Assembly (NCBI RefSeq): GCF_023374055.1
Contig: NZ_JAMBEP010000002.1
Span: 62,001 to 126,000, forward strand
Origin: Luteimonas galliterrae
GTDB taxonomy: Bacteria; Pseudomonadota; Gammaproteobacteria; Xanthomonadales; Xanthomonadaceae
DNA length: 64,000 nucleotides
Reading direction: 5' to 3'
Part shown: positions 7,929 through 18,646 of the stretch, piece by piece
Layout of the letters: every line of letters begins with the position of its first letter
Position numbering within the stretch: position 1 is the first letter of the stretch
Notes under the pieces: model-generated
Told to the model about the DNA's origin: nothing
Database searches by the model: none
The model's input: the letters and a program-made list of their open reading frames with translations, nothing else
Program-made: the position numbers and the translations under genes

Positions 7929-8846
7929 CTATTGCTTGGCCACGCCGCCGCGATAGCGCTCGGCCAGCACGCCGACGCGTTGCACGTAGCGCTGGGTCTC
8001 GCTGTAGGGCGGCACGCCGCGGTACTTGTCGACCGCGCCCTCGCCGGCGTTGTAGCCGGCCGCGGCCAGGGTCAAATCGCCGTTGAAGCGCTTGAGCAGC
8101 CAAGCCAGGTATTGCACGCCGCCGCGGATGTTCTGGCCGGCATCGAAGGCGTTGCCCACGCCGAAGCGGCGTGCGGTAGCGGGCATCAGCTGCATCAGGC
8201 CCTGCGCGCCCACTCGCGACAGGGCATTGGGATTGAACGCGGACTCGGCATGGATGATGGCGCGGACGATGGCCTCCTCGACGCCGAATTCGCGCGCCGC
8301 ATTGGCGATCTCCTGCTGGTAGGCCGCCGTGTTCAAGCGCAGCGTGCCGAAATTGACGCCGGGCTTGGCGCCGCAGGCGAAGCAGGTTTCCATGAAGCTG
8401 TAGGTGATCTTGCGGATCGACGCCAGCGGCACGCCGCGCGGACGGCCCGGGCCGCAATTGAGCACGCCATTGCTGCGGTAGCAGTAGCGTGTGCCGCTAT
8501 TGAACTGGGGACTGCGGGCGGCCGGTGTCGCCGCAGTGGCCGGCACGGTGGAAGCGGTCAGCGCCGGGGCTACGCCCGAAGCCGGCGAACCGGCCACCAC
8601 GGCCGGTCCGGTAGCGCTGCCGACGGCGGCCTTGGGCGGCAGCCAGGAGGCGATGGCGGGGTCCTTCTTGACGCGGGTCGAGCCGCCGCCTGCATAGCTG
8701 ATCGGTGTGCAGCGCGCATGGGGAATGCGCTTGCTGACATAACTGCGCGCGCCGTCCGCCGTTTCGCAGCGGTAGACCGTACCGGCTACGGCCGGTGCGG
8801 CCGCCAGTACGCAGACAAATAGCAGAAGTCCCCTAACCCCCTTCAT
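7929..8846 (-). CDS. Secreted lytic transglycosylase (SLT family) with DUF4124-like N-terminus
   Basis: A 305-residue exported murein hydrolase. The signal peptide (about residues 1-22, ending AVAG) is followed by a short Cys-bearing segment [18 protein letters not shown] typical of DUF4124, then an Ala/Pro-rich linker. The catalytic SLT domain starts about residue 175. It has [12 protein letters not shown] with the likely catalytic E201, then [18 protein letters not shown] and [15 protein letters not shown], the family signatures. It would cleave peptidoglycan glycan strands to 1,6-anhydro products. It diverges from miaB. Confidence 0.92.
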   Translation of the reverse strand: MKGVRGLLLFVCVLAAAPAVAGTVYRCETADGARSYVSKRIPHARCTPISYAGGGSTRVKKDPAIASWLPPKAAVGSATGPAVVAGSPASGVAPALTASTVPATAATPAARSPQFNSGTRYCYRSNGVLNCGPGRPRGVPLASIRKITYSFMETCFACGAKPGVNFGTLRLNTAAYQQEIANAAREFGVEEAIVRAIIHAESAFNPNALSRVGAQGLMQLMPATARRFGVGNAFDAGQNIRGGVQYLAWLLKRFNGDLTLAAAGYNAGEGAVDKYRGVPPYSETQRYVQRVGVLAERYRGGVAKQ

Positions 8847-8994
8847 CGGCCGGAGTGTCCCCTCTCTCGACGACGTTCACAAGTCCTTGATTGTTAAACG
8901 CAGCCGCTGGGCCGTCGCGGACGTGACCGACTACACTATTCGCCTCTTTCCCAGCCATCCGGCGCGGATTCATCGCCGCCCACCCGGAACCGCC

Positions 8995-10386
8995 ATGACC
9001 GACACCGCCTTGCCGGCCGCTCCCGAGCGCGCTCCTGCCCCGCCCGCCAAGGGCAAGTTGTTCATCAAGACCCACGGTTGCCAGATGAACGAATACGACT
9101 CGGCCAAGATGGCCGACGTGCTGGCCGCCAGCGACGGCCTGGAGCTGACCGACAACGTCGAGGAAGCCGATGTGGTCCTGGTCAACACCTGTTCGATCCG
9201 CGAGAAGGCGCAGGAAAAAGTCTTCAGCCAACTCGGCCGCTGGAAGGCGCTGAAGGCCGACGGCAAGCCGGTGATCATCGGCGTCGGCGGCTGCGTCGCT
9301 TCGCAGGAAGGCGAGGCCATCGTCAAGCGCGCGCCGTACGTCGACCTCGTGTTCGGGCCCCAGACCCTGCATCGCCTGCCCGAACTGATCCGCGCGCGCC
9401 GCGATTCTGGCAAGCCGCAGGTGGACATCAGCTTCCCCGAAATCGAAAAATTCGACCGCCTGCCGGAACCGCGCGCGGAAGGCCCGAGCGCATTCGTATC
9501 GATCATGGAAGGCTGCAGCAAGTACTGCAGCTTCTGCGTGGTGCCGTACACGCGCGGCGAGGAAGTCAGCCGGCCGTTCGAGGACGTACTGGTGGAAGTG
9601 GCGCAACTGGCCGCCAAGGGCGTGCGCGAGATCAACTTGCTTGGCCAGAACGTCAACGCTTATCGCGGTCCGTACGGAGACGGCGAAGTCGCGGACCTCG
9701 GCCTGCTGATCCGCGCCATCGCCGAAATCGAGGGCGTCGGCCGCATCCGCTTCACCACCTCGCATCCTCTCGAATTCAGCGACTCGCTGATCGAGGCCTA
9801 CCGCGACGTGCCGCAACTGGCCAATTATCTGCACCTGCCCGTGCAGGCCGGCAGCGACCGCATCCTGTCGGCGATGAAGCGCGGCTACACGGCGCTGGAA
9901 TTCAAGCAGAAGATCCGCAAGCTGCGCGCGGTGCGGCCGGATATTTCGATCTCGTCGGACTTCATCGTCGGTTTCCCCGGCGAGACCGACGCGGATTTCG
10001 ACAAGACCATGAAACTGATCGAGGACGTCGGCTTCGACCAGTCGTTCTCCTTCATCTACTCGCGCCGCCCCGGCACGCCGGCGGCGGACCTGGAAGACGA
10101 CACGCCGGACGCCGTGAAGCATGCGCGGCTGGAGCGGCTGCAGGCGCATATCAACGCCTACTCGGCCGGGATTTCCAAGAAAATGGTCGGCAGCGTACAA
10201 AGGGTGCTGGTCGAAGGGCCCTCCAAGAAGAACCCGAACGAGCTCACCGGCAAGACCGAGAACATGCGGTCGGTGAACTTCCCCGGCCACCCGCGCCTGG
10301 TCGGCCAGTTCGTCGACGTGGCGATCACCGAGGCGCTGACCAATTCCTTGCGCGGCCGCGTCGCGATGGCCGGAACTGACGCATGA
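8995..10386 (+). CDS. miaB: tRNA-2-methylthio-N6-dimethylallyladenosine synthase
   Basis: MiaB is a radical-SAM enzyme that methylthiolates i6A37 in tRNA. The 463-residue protein has the three N-terminal cluster cysteines (C29 in THGCQMN, C66 in NTCSIR, C100 in GGCVAS), the radical-SAM motif CSKYCSFC (C174, C178, C181) and a C-terminal TRAM domain ending with the [15 protein letters not shown] region. I start at the ATG at 8995, where homology to the family begins; upstream in-frame codons are probably leader DNA. The stop overlaps the next gene by ATGA. Confidence 0.97.
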   Translation: MTDTALPAAPERAPAPPAKGKLFIKTHGCQMNEYDSAKMADVLAASDGLELTDNVEEADVVLVNTCSIREKAQEKVFSQLGRWKALKADGKPVIIGVGGCVASQEGEAIVKRAPYVDLVFGPQTLHRLPELIRARRDSGKPQVDISFPEIEKFDRLPEPRAEGPSAFVSIMEGCSKYCSFCVVPYTRGEEVSRPFEDVLVEVAQLAAKGVREINLLGQNVNAYRGPYGDGEVADLGLLIRAIAEIEGVGRIRFTTSHPLEFSDSLIEAYRDVPQLANYLHLPVQAGSDRILSAMKRGYTALEFKQKIRKLRAVRPDISISSDFIVGFPGETDADFDKTMKLIEDVGFDQSFSFIYSRRPGTPAADLEDDTPDAVKHARLERLQAHINAYSAGISKKMVGSVQRVLVEGPSKKNPNELTGKTENMRSVNFPGHPRLVGQFVDVAITEALTNSLRGRVAMAGTDA

Positions 10387-10877
10387 CAGCCGAAATTTCG
10401 CTGCGCGAGATCGGTGCGGACGAATTCGGCCGTGTCTGGCCGTTCTTCCGCGAAGTGATCGCGCGCGGCGACACCTACTCCTACCCGCCCGACCTGGGCT
10501 TCGAGCAGGCGCAGGCGATGTGGACCGCGCCGCCAGCGCGCTGTTTCGTGGCCGAAGCCGATGGCGAGGTGTTGGGCGCCTACCGCCTGGCGCCGAACCA
10601 GATCGGCCTGGGCGACCACGTCGCCAACGGCAGCTATATGGTTTCCTCGGCCGTGCGCGGCCGCGGCATCGGTTCGCTGCTGTGCGAACATTCGCTGGAT
10701 GAAGCGCGGCGCGCGGGGTTCGCAGCGATGCAATTCAACTTCGTCGTCAGCACCAATACCGGCGCGGTGAAGCTGTGGCAACGACACGGCTTCCAGATCG
10801 TCGGCACCCTGCCCAAGGCGTTCCGGCATGCGCAGCTCGGGCCGGTGGACGCTTACGTGATGTTCCGTCAGTTGTGA
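10383..10877 (+). CDS. GNAT family N-acetyltransferase
   Basis: A 164-residue protein with the GNAT acetyl-CoA loop V-RGRGIG at residues 91-97 and a following helix [16 protein letters not shown]. The central sheet [15 protein letters not shown] and the C-terminal [19 protein letters not shown] complete the fold. Its substrate cannot be read from the sequence. The start overlaps the miaB stop, so the two are translationally coupled. Confidence 0.88.
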   Translation: MTAEISLREIGADEFGRVWPFFREVIARGDTYSYPPDLGFEQAQAMWTAPPARCFVAEADGEVLGAYRLAPNQIGLGDHVANGSYMVSSAVRGRGIGSLLCEHSLDEARRAGFAAMQFNFVVSTNTGAVKLWQRHGFQIVGTLPKAFRHAQLGPVDAYVMFRQL

Positions 10878-10897
10878 TCCGATAGCGACGCATCGGC

Positions 10898-11113
10898 ATG
10901 CCCGCATCGAATCCCTCGCCGAGATCGCGCTACGCGCTGAGCCTGTGGTTCCTGGGGATCGGCTTGCTGGGGCTGATCCAGTTCTTCGGCAAGGCGCACC
11001 GAGAAGGCGGCCCGACGGCCGTCGCATGGATCTGGTTGGCCGGCTCGCTATTGCTGCTCGTCCTGGCGCTGCTGCTCGCATGGCGCGAGCATCGCCGCGG
11101 TCCGAACGCTTAA
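10898..11113 (+). CDS. Small two-helix membrane protein, unknown
   Basis: A 71-residue protein with two predicted membrane segments (LSLWFLGIGLLGLIQFFG and WIWLAGSLLLLVLALLLAW) and a short basic C-terminus. It follows the GNAT gene after about 20 bases in the same direction and may be cotranscribed. I do not recognise a family. It ends just before a repeat element. Confidence 0.55.
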   Translation: MPASNPSPRSRYALSLWFLGIGLLGLIQFFGKAHREGGPTAVAWIWLAGSLLLLVLALLLAWREHRRGPNA

Positions 11114-11120
11114 CGCTCTT

Positions 11121-11184
11121 CCCTCTCCCGCTTGCGGGAGAGGGACAGGCCGAAGGCCAGGGAGAGGGTCCGGCTTTTCGCGCC
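11121..11184. repeat. 64-bp dispersed repeat with CTCTCCCGCTTGCGGGAGAG hairpin, copy 1
   Basis: The left end is a perfect hairpin, CCCTCTCCCG-ctt-GCGGGAGAGGG-type, followed by CAGGCCGAAGGCCAGGG and further bases. The same 64 bases recur without change at 46173-46236. The hairpin alone also occurs in the centre of the composite elements at 16675 and 33555. It fills the space between the small membrane protein gene and the end of the DUF1501 gene. Confidence 0.92.
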
Positions 11185-11227
11185 CTACCGGAGCAAGAGC
11201 AAAACCCGCTTCGCTTCGCTGCGCTCG

Positions 11228-12622
11228 CTAAACCATGAAGCCCAGATTGCGGCTGGCGAAGTTGCCCAAGTTCGGAAAGATCAAATCCAGATCGGTATCC
11301 GCCACCCCGAACCACCGCGCCAGCGTCGCCGCGTACTGGTCGACCGACGTGGTCGGGATGATCTGCCCCCAGCCCGCATCGTCCGGTCCGTTGTTCTGCA
11401 GCGCAGGCATGCGTCCGTAGAAGCGTCCGCCTTTCACCGCGCCGCCGACCACGAAATGGTGCGCGCCCCAGCCGTGGTCCGAGCCGTCGCCGTTGGAGGA
11501 CAGCGTGCGGCCGAAATCCGAAGCGGTGAATGCGGTCACGTTGTTGGCCACGCCCAGTTCCACCGTCGCGTCGTAGAACGCCTTCAGCGCCTGCGACATC
11601 TCCGACAGCAGCACCGGCTGGTCTTCGAGCAAGCGGTCGTGGTGGTCGAAGCCGCCCATCGATACGAAATATATCTGGCGTTTCAGGCCGAGCTCGGCGC
11701 GCACCTTGATCAACCGCGCCACCATCTTCAGCTGGCGCGCCAAACCGTTGTCCGGGAACGGCGTGACCAACGGCTGCGACGCGTCCAAAGCGGTGCCGAC
11801 GGCATCCGCGTTTTCGCGCGCGCGATGGAAGGAATTGGCGAAACTGCGCTCGAACGCGTGCACCTTCGTGCCTGGGTCCATCAGCTTGAGGAATGCGCGG
11901 CGGCTGTCGGAGTTCCATTCGAAACGGCTGAAATAGCGCGGCCCGTTGCTGCCCACCACGTACTGGTTGCTGTTGGCCGCCCGCTCCAGCGCGCTTTCGA
12001 AATTCAGCGAGATCGACATCGGGATGAACGCGTCGGGGTTGGCGTCGTGCAGCAGGTCGGCGATCCGCCCGCCCCATCCCAGATTCTGGGCGTCGCCGGT
12101 GCGCGAGACCTGCCAGTAGGATTGCTGGTCGTTGTGCGAAAACAGCTGCGGCGGCAACGGCGCGGAACCGTTCTGGAATTCGGCCTTCGTCACCGGCCGG
12201 ATCAAGGTGCCGACGTTGCCCAACAAGGCAGCCTTGCCGTTGTTGAACAACTGCTGCAATCCCGCCATGCCGATCGCGTCGGTGTCGCTGGTCGATTTCT
12301 GCAGCCCGTAATCCGCGCCGTCCGACGCGCCGCCTCCGGCCTGGGGCGTCAGCGGCAGCAGGTTCGCCTGCGGCACCGCCAGGGTCGCGCGCGCGTTGGC
12401 GTACTGCGTGTAGTGCGCGTTGTCGCGCGGGATCGCCATGTTCAGCGCGTCGTTGCCGCCGAACATGAAAACACATACCAGCGCCTTGTAGTCGCTGAAC
12501 GCGGTCGGGCCGTATGCGCTGGTCGCGGCCTGCAGCAGGCGCAGATTGCCCAGCGCCGTATACAACCCCGCGCCGCCCAGCCCGGCGCAGATCGCGTTGC
12601 GCAGGAATTCCCTGCGTTTCAT
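11228..12622 (-). CDS. DUF1501 family exported protein
   Basis: A 464-residue protein starting MKRREFLRNAICAGLGG, a twin-arginine export signal. DUF1501 members resemble the alkaline-phosphatase/sulfatase fold. VFMFGGNDALNM near the start and the C-terminal TASDFGRTLSSNGDGSDHGW and HHFVVGG are characteristic. An AGGAG site lies six bases before the ATG. It is the downstream partner of the DUF1800 gene 25 bases away, a pairing seen in many genomes. The function is undefined. Confidence 0.88.
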   Translation of the reverse strand: MKRREFLRNAICAGLGGAGLYTALGNLRLLQAATSAYGPTAFSDYKALVCVFMFGGNDALNMAIPRDNAHYTQYANARATLAVPQANLLPLTPQAGGGASDGADYGLQKSTSDTDAIGMAGLQQLFNNGKAALLGNVGTLIRPVTKAEFQNGSAPLPPQLFSHNDQQSYWQVSRTGDAQNLGWGGRIADLLHDANPDAFIPMSISLNFESALERAANSNQYVVGSNGPRYFSRFEWNSDSRRAFLKLMDPGTKVHAFERSFANSFHRARENADAVGTALDASQPLVTPFPDNGLARQLKMVARLIKVRAELGLKRQIYFVSMGGFDHHDRLLEDQPVLLSEMSQALKAFYDATVELGVANNVTAFTASDFGRTLSSNGDGSDHGWGAHHFVVGGAVKGGRFYGRMPALQNNGPDDAGWGQIIPTTSVDQYAATLARWFGVADTDLDLIFPNLGNFASRNLGFMV

Positions 12623-12647
12623 GTCGCTCTCCTTGACCGTGTCGCGT

Positions 12648-14474
<1,827 letters not shown>

Positions 14475-14579
14475 AGCGATTCCCCCGCCATCGGCGGCCG
14501 GACGTTAACACGCTGCAAGAATGCGATTCATGACGCACCACACATTCCGGAATCGGCATCGCGGCTACGCGGCCGGCGG

Positions 14580-15683
14580 TCAGTCCAGCCGCTTGCGGAA
14601 ACGCGAGATCGCCAGCGTCATCATCACCGCAGTGAACGCCACCAGCGCCAGCACGTCGGGCCACAGCTCCCACAGGTCCGCGCCGCGCAGCATCACACCG
14701 CGGATCAGGCGCAGGAAATGGGTCAGCGGCAGCGCTTCGGCCAGCCACTGCACCACTTTCGGCATGCCGGCGAAGGGGAACATGAAGCCGGACAGCAGGA
14801 TCGACGGCAGGAACACGAAGAACGTCATCTGCATGGCCTGGAACTGCGACTGCGCCTTGGTCGAAATCAGCAAGCCCAGGGTGAGGTTGGCCAGGATCAG
14901 CAGGATCGAGGCCAAGTAGACATCGAACACGCCGCCGCGCACCGGCACGTCGAACAACCATACGCCCAACGCCAGCACGACCGTGGTCTGCACCAAACCG
15001 ATGGCCGCGTACGGCAGCACCTTGCCGATCATCAGCTCGGAACGGGTGACGGGCGTGGCGATCAGCAGTTCCATGTTGCCGCGCTCGCGTTCGCGCACGA
15101 TCGCGACGCCGGTGAACAGCACCATGGTCATGGTCAGGATCACGCCGATCAGGCCGGGCACGATGTTGATCGCGGACCGTCGTTCCGGGTTGTAGAAGCT
15201 GACCACGCTGATCTGGCCGCCGCCGATGCGCGGGGACTTGGCGTTGCTGGTCGGCGTGTTGTCGAGCGGCATCTGCGACAGCTGGATCGCCGCGCTCTGC
15301 ACGACGGTGTCGCTGCCGTCGACCAGCACTTGCACGGCTTCGCGGCCGTCGTAGCGGCGGCGGTCGAAATCCGCGGGGATCGCGATACCGATGCTGATCT
15401 CGCCGCGGCGCAGATATTCCATCAGCTCCTGCGGCGAAGTCGCGCTCCTGATGGGTTTGATCACGCCCGTGGCGACCATGTCCATCACCACCGCGCGCGA
15501 CGCCGCGGTATTGGCCTGGTCGGCCACGCCGGTGTCCAGGCCGCGCAAGTTGAGGTTGATCGCGTAGCCGAACAGGATCAGCTGCATCACCGGGATGCCG
15601 ACGATCATCGCCAGCGTGATGCGGTCGCGCCGCATCTGGCGCAGTTCCTTGACCACGATCGCGAACAGGCGCCGCAGGCTCAT
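14580..15683 (-). CDS. ABC-2 type exporter permease (YbhS/YbhR-like)
   Basis: A 367-residue permease. One N-terminal helix (ITLAMIVGIPVMQLILFGYAI) is followed by a large periplasmic domain with FDRRRYDGREAVQVLVDGSD. A cluster of five helices follows, including the ABC-2 signature region ERERGNMELLIATPVTRSELMIGK and PLTHFLRLIRGVMLRG. It starts at ATG 15683, overlapping the ATPase stop by ATGA. With the upstream ATPase and membrane fusion protein it forms a tripartite-type drug or lipid exporter. Only one permease gene is present, whereas E. coli ybh has two. Confidence 0.9.
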   Translation of the reverse strand: MSLRRLFAIVVKELRQMRRDRITLAMIVGIPVMQLILFGYAINLNLRGLDTGVADQANTAASRAVVMDMVATGVIKPIRSATSPQELMEYLRRGEISIGIAIPADFDRRRYDGREAVQVLVDGSDTVVQSAAIQLSQMPLDNTPTSNAKSPRIGGGQISVVSFYNPERRSAINIVPGLIGVILTMTMVLFTGVAIVRERERGNMELLIATPVTRSELMIGKVLPYAAIGLVQTTVVLALGVWLFDVPVRGGVFDVYLASILLILANLTLGLLISTKAQSQFQAMQMTFFVFLPSILLSGFMFPFAGMPKVVQWLAEALPLTHFLRLIRGVMLRGADLWELWPDVLALVAFTAVMMTLAISRFRKRLD

Positions 15684-16657
15684 GCCGCGTCCGCCTTGGT
15701 CTGGCGATCGTCGTCGCTGCGTCCGCCGGTGGCCGATACGAACACGTCCTCGAGGTTGGGCTCGGAAGCGCCGACTTCGGCTTGCAATCCCGCCGCGGAC
15801 AGGGCAGAGCGGATGCGCGAGGCGACATCTCCGTTCTTGTCGGCCAGCACGCGCAGGCTGTTGCCGATCTGCGCCACGCTGAGCACGCCCGGCACCGCCA
15901 CCAGCGCCTGTTGCGCGCGACGCGGTTGCGCGGCTTCGACCAGCACCGTGCGGCCTTGCAGCGCGGCGGTGAGCTCGAGCGGCGTGCCGTCGGCGACCAA
16001 CGCGCCGTGGTCGAGGATGGCGATGCGGTGGCAGCGCTCGGCCTCGTCCATGTAGTGCGTGGAGACCAGGATGGTGGTGCCGGCGTCGGCCAGGTCGAAT
16101 AACTTTTCCCAGAAATCGCGGCGCGACTCGGGATCCACCGCACTGGTCGGTTCGTCGAGGAAGAGCAGCTCGGGTTTCTGGATGACCGCGCCGGCCAAGG
16201 CGAGGCGCTGTTTCTGGCCGCCGCTCAGGGTGCCGGCGAGCTGCTTCTGCCGATCCTGGAAATGGTATTGCTCGACCAGCTCGTCGATGCGTTCTGCAGC
16301 GCTGGTCTTGGGAATGTCTTGCACCGCGGCCAGGAACTCCAGGTTCTCGCGCACGGTGAGGTCCTCGAACAGCGAGAACTTCTGGGTCATGTAGCCGATC
16401 CGCCGGCGCAGTTCTTCCGCTTGTTCCGGGATTTTCAATCCGAGCACTTCGATCTCGCCCGCGGTCGGGGTGAGCAATCCGCACAGCATGCGGATGGTGG
16501 TCGACTTGCCCGAGCCGTTCGGGCCGAGGAATCCGTACACGCAGGCGCGCGGCACGCTCAGGTCGACTTCGTTCACCGCGAGCAGGGTGCCGAAGCGTTT
16601 GCTCAAGCCGCGGGCGCGGATGGCGAGGTCGTTTGAATTTCGCGGTATCGCGTTCAT
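15680..16657 (-). CDS. ABC exporter ATP-binding protein (YbhF-like)
   Basis: A 325-residue ABC ATPase with Walker A GPNGSGKST, Q-loop TQKFSLF, signature LSGGQKQRLALAGA, Walker B LLFLDEPTSAVD and H-switch STHYMDEAERC. A C-terminal regulatory domain ends in PNLEDVFV, typical of drug/antibiotic exporters. It carries one nucleotide-binding domain, about half of E. coli YbhF. It overlaps the permease gene. The space between it and the upstream membrane fusion gene is taken up by a composite repeat. Confidence 0.94.
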   Translation of the reverse strand: MNAIPRNSNDLAIRARGLSKRFGTLLAVNEVDLSVPRACVYGFLGPNGSGKSTTIRMLCGLLTPTAGEIEVLGLKIPEQAEELRRRIGYMTQKFSLFEDLTVRENLEFLAAVQDIPKTSAAERIDELVEQYHFQDRQKQLAGTLSGGQKQRLALAGAVIQKPELLFLDEPTSAVDPESRRDFWEKLFDLADAGTTILVSTHYMDEAERCHRIAILDHGALVADGTPLELTAALQGRTVLVEAAQPRRAQQALVAVPGVLSVAQIGNSLRVLADKNGDVASRIRSALSAAGLQAEVGASEPNLEDVFVSATGGRSDDDRQTKADAA

Positions 16658-16674
16658 GTATGCGCTCTTAGCTT

Positions 16675-16835
16675 TTAGCCGTCATTCCCGCGAAGGCGGG
16701 AATCCAGTGCCTTTAAGACCTCTCCAGATCGCGACGAGGCTATCTGCCATGCCGCGCGCCCTCACCCAACCCTCTCCCGCAAGCGGGAGAGGGCTCAAGC
16801 AAAGTCACTGGATTCCCGCCTTCGCGGGAATGACG
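16675..16835. repeat. Composite MITE-like element, copy 1
   Basis: Outer inverted arms TTAGCCGTCATTCCCGCG... (16675-16709) and its complement (16806-16835) flank a spacer that includes the perfect hairpin CCCTCTCCCGCAAGCGGGAG (16770-16793). Read on the minus strand, the whole unit resembles the element at 33555-33746. It lies inside the exporter operon, between the membrane fusion gene and the ATPase gene, and no coding capacity is seen. Confidence 0.9.
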
Positions 16836-16873
16836 ACCTAAAGCAACGGCAAGAGTGAAGGCGCCGGTAGCAC

Positions 16874-17848
16874 TCATTGCGCATCCCTCTCGACAAACTC
16901 GACCCGCAACGGCAATCCCGCAGGCAACTCCGCCGCGGATTTGTCCAGCTGGATCTCGGCCAGGTAGCTCAACCGCGCCGCGTCCTTGCCGATCAGCGCG
17001 TAGTACGGCGTGAAGCTGGCCTCGCTGCGGATCATCCGCACCCGCCCGTTCAAAGCGCCGTCGCGGCCATCGACGAACACGCGCGCGGCTTGGCCGACCT
17101 TGACGTTCGCGCGGATCGGTTCGGGCACGTACACGCGGGCATAGGGCGCGTCGCCGACCAGCATCACCACCAGCGGCGCGCCCACCGGGGCCTGGTCGCC
17201 GAGTTTGTACGGCACGCTGTCGACCCGACCCGCGCGCGGCGCGACCAGGTCCAGCTTCTCCAGCGTCACCGCTTGCGTCGCCGCCTGCGCTTCGGCGGCC
17301 GCCAGCGCGGATTCGCCTTGCGCGATCTGTTCGGTGCGGGTGCCGCGCTCCAACGCCAGCAAGGCGGCCTGCGCGGCGCGCACCTGCGCCTGCGCATTGC
17401 CGGCCGCGGCGCGCGCGCGATCCACGTCGGAGGCGGCCACCAATTTTTGGCGGCCCAGCGGCTGCAAGCGTGCGTAATACGCCTGCGCGTCCGCGGCCTG
17501 CGCCTGCGCGGCGGACAAGCTGGCGCGCGCCTGGGCGATGTCCTCGCTGCGCGGTCCGGTTTCCAGTTCGCTCAGCGCTTCGCGGGCCTGCTGCGCCTGC
17601 GCCTTGGCGGCATCGAGTTGCGACCGGGTACGCGTGAGTTCCAGTTGCATCAGCGGCGCGCCGGCCGCGACCTGCTGCCCTTCGCGCACGTCGATGCGCA
17701 CGATCTTCTCGGAAACCGGCGCCGGCAGCGTGATGCGGTCGAACTCCAGCGTGCCGAGCGCCTGCTGCGGCTCCTTGCCGCAGGCGGCGAGCAAAGCGAT
17801 GGCGAGCAGGGCCAGCGCGCGCAGTTTGGTAGACGGGATGGCGGTCAT
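16874..17848 (-). CDS. HlyD-type membrane fusion lipoprotein (YbhG-like)
   Basis: A 324-residue periplasmic adaptor. The signal ends LLAAC, a lipobox, so the protein is probably lipid-anchored. The barrel-sandwich half sites are DVREGQQVAAGAPLMQLEL and LVAPRAGRVDSVPYKLGDQAP. Between them lies a long Ala/Gln-rich coiled-coil hairpin (about residues 75-195). It would link the inner-membrane exporter to an outer-membrane channel. The ATG at 17848 overlaps the TetR gene stop (ATGA). Confidence 0.92.
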   Translation of the reverse strand: MTAIPSTKLRALALLAIALLAACGKEPQQALGTLEFDRITLPAPVSEKIVRIDVREGQQVAAGAPLMQLELTRTRSQLDAAKAQAQQAREALSELETGPRSEDIAQARASLSAAQAQAADAQAYYARLQPLGRQKLVAASDVDRARAAAGNAQAQVRAAQAALLALERGTRTEQIAQGESALAAAEAQAATQAVTLEKLDLVAPRAGRVDSVPYKLGDQAPVGAPLVVMLVGDAPYARVYVPEPIRANVKVGQAARVFVDGRDGALNGRVRMIRSEASFTPYYALIGKDAARLSYLAEIQLDKSAAELPAGLPLRVEFVERDAQ

Positions 17849-18546
17849 TTCAGCTCCAATCCACGGTCGAGCAAGGCCAATGCATGCATGCGTATGTCTT
17901 CCAGGCCGAGGTCCTCGGCATCGAAAACGCTGCGCCAGATCGGGGTGCCGGCGATCGGGAACAGGGTCAGGCCGACCAGCGACGTCATCAGCAGCCGCGG
18001 GTCGAGGTCGGGGTTGAGCTCGCCGCGCGCCTGCGCGGCGGCGAAGCGCGCCGCGATCACGCGGGTCAGTTCGGGCGCGATGCGCTTGACCAGCAGGTCG
18101 CGCAGGGCGCCGCCTTCGCAAAGCACCTCGCGCACCCACAGTTGCGGCCACCACGGGAACTGCTTGACCACTTCGGTGACGCCGTTGACGAAGGCCGCGA
18201 CCGTGGCGGCGACGTCGTCCCCTGCCCGCTGCACGCTGCCGCCGATCAGGGCGAACGCAGGCATCATCCGCTCCTGCAGGAAGGCCTCCTGCAATTGCGC
18301 CTTGTCGCCGAAGTAGTAATGCAGCAGCGCGGGGGTGACGCCGGCCTCGCTGGCGATCGCGCGCAGCGACGTCGCCGCCATGCCTTCGCGCACGAAGCAG
18401 ATCGCGGCCGCATCCAGCAGCTTGGGCCGCAAATCCTGGGCATCGCGCAAGGGCCGGCCGGGCGTGCGCTTCTTGCCGACTGCGCGCTTGGCGGTTGCTT
18501 TCTGCCTGCCCTTGGCGGCCGTTTTGGCGGCGATTCGATCGTCCAT
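17845..18546 (-). CDS. TetR family regulator of the exporter operon (CecR-like)
   Basis: A 233-residue regulator. A long Lys/Arg/Ala-rich N-terminal tail precedes the helix-turn-helix: LLDAAAICFVREGMAATSLRAIASEAGVTPALLHYYFGDKAQL. The ligand-binding half has a DUF1956-like look. Gene order regulator-adaptor-ATPase-permease matches E. coli cecR (ybiH)-ybhGFSR. It probably represses this operon; an AT-rich inverted repeat directly upstream is the likely operator. Confidence 0.9.
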   Translation of the reverse strand: MDDRIAAKTAAKGRQKATAKRAVGKKRTPGRPLRDAQDLRPKLLDAAAICFVREGMAATSLRAIASEAGVTPALLHYYFGDKAQLQEAFLQERMMPAFALIGGSVQRAGDDVAATVAAFVNGVTEVVKQFPWWPQLWVREVLCEGGALRDLLVKRIAPELTRVIAARFAAAQARGELNPDLDPRLLMTSLVGLTLFPIAGTPIWRSVFDAEDLGLEDIRMHALALLDRGLELK

Positions 18547-18550
18547 GGAA

Positions 18551-18577
18551 ATAATATTAATTTATCGATTAATTATT
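18551..18577 (-). promoter_or_regulatory. Putative TetR operator/promoter of exporter operon
   Basis: An AT-only stretch broken by one CG (ATTAATTTATCGATTAATTA) lies 5-30 bases before the TetR start. It forms an imperfect palindrome ATTAAT...TTAAT and stands out in GC-rich surroundings. The position suits a self-regulated operator overlapping a promoter. The assignment rests on position and symmetry only. Confidence 0.6.
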
Positions 18578-18646
18578 TGCAACCCCTTTGCCGGCGCCCA
18601 GCCGCGGCTATTCGCTTAACAAGTCCCGCGCTACCCTTTCCGGCCT

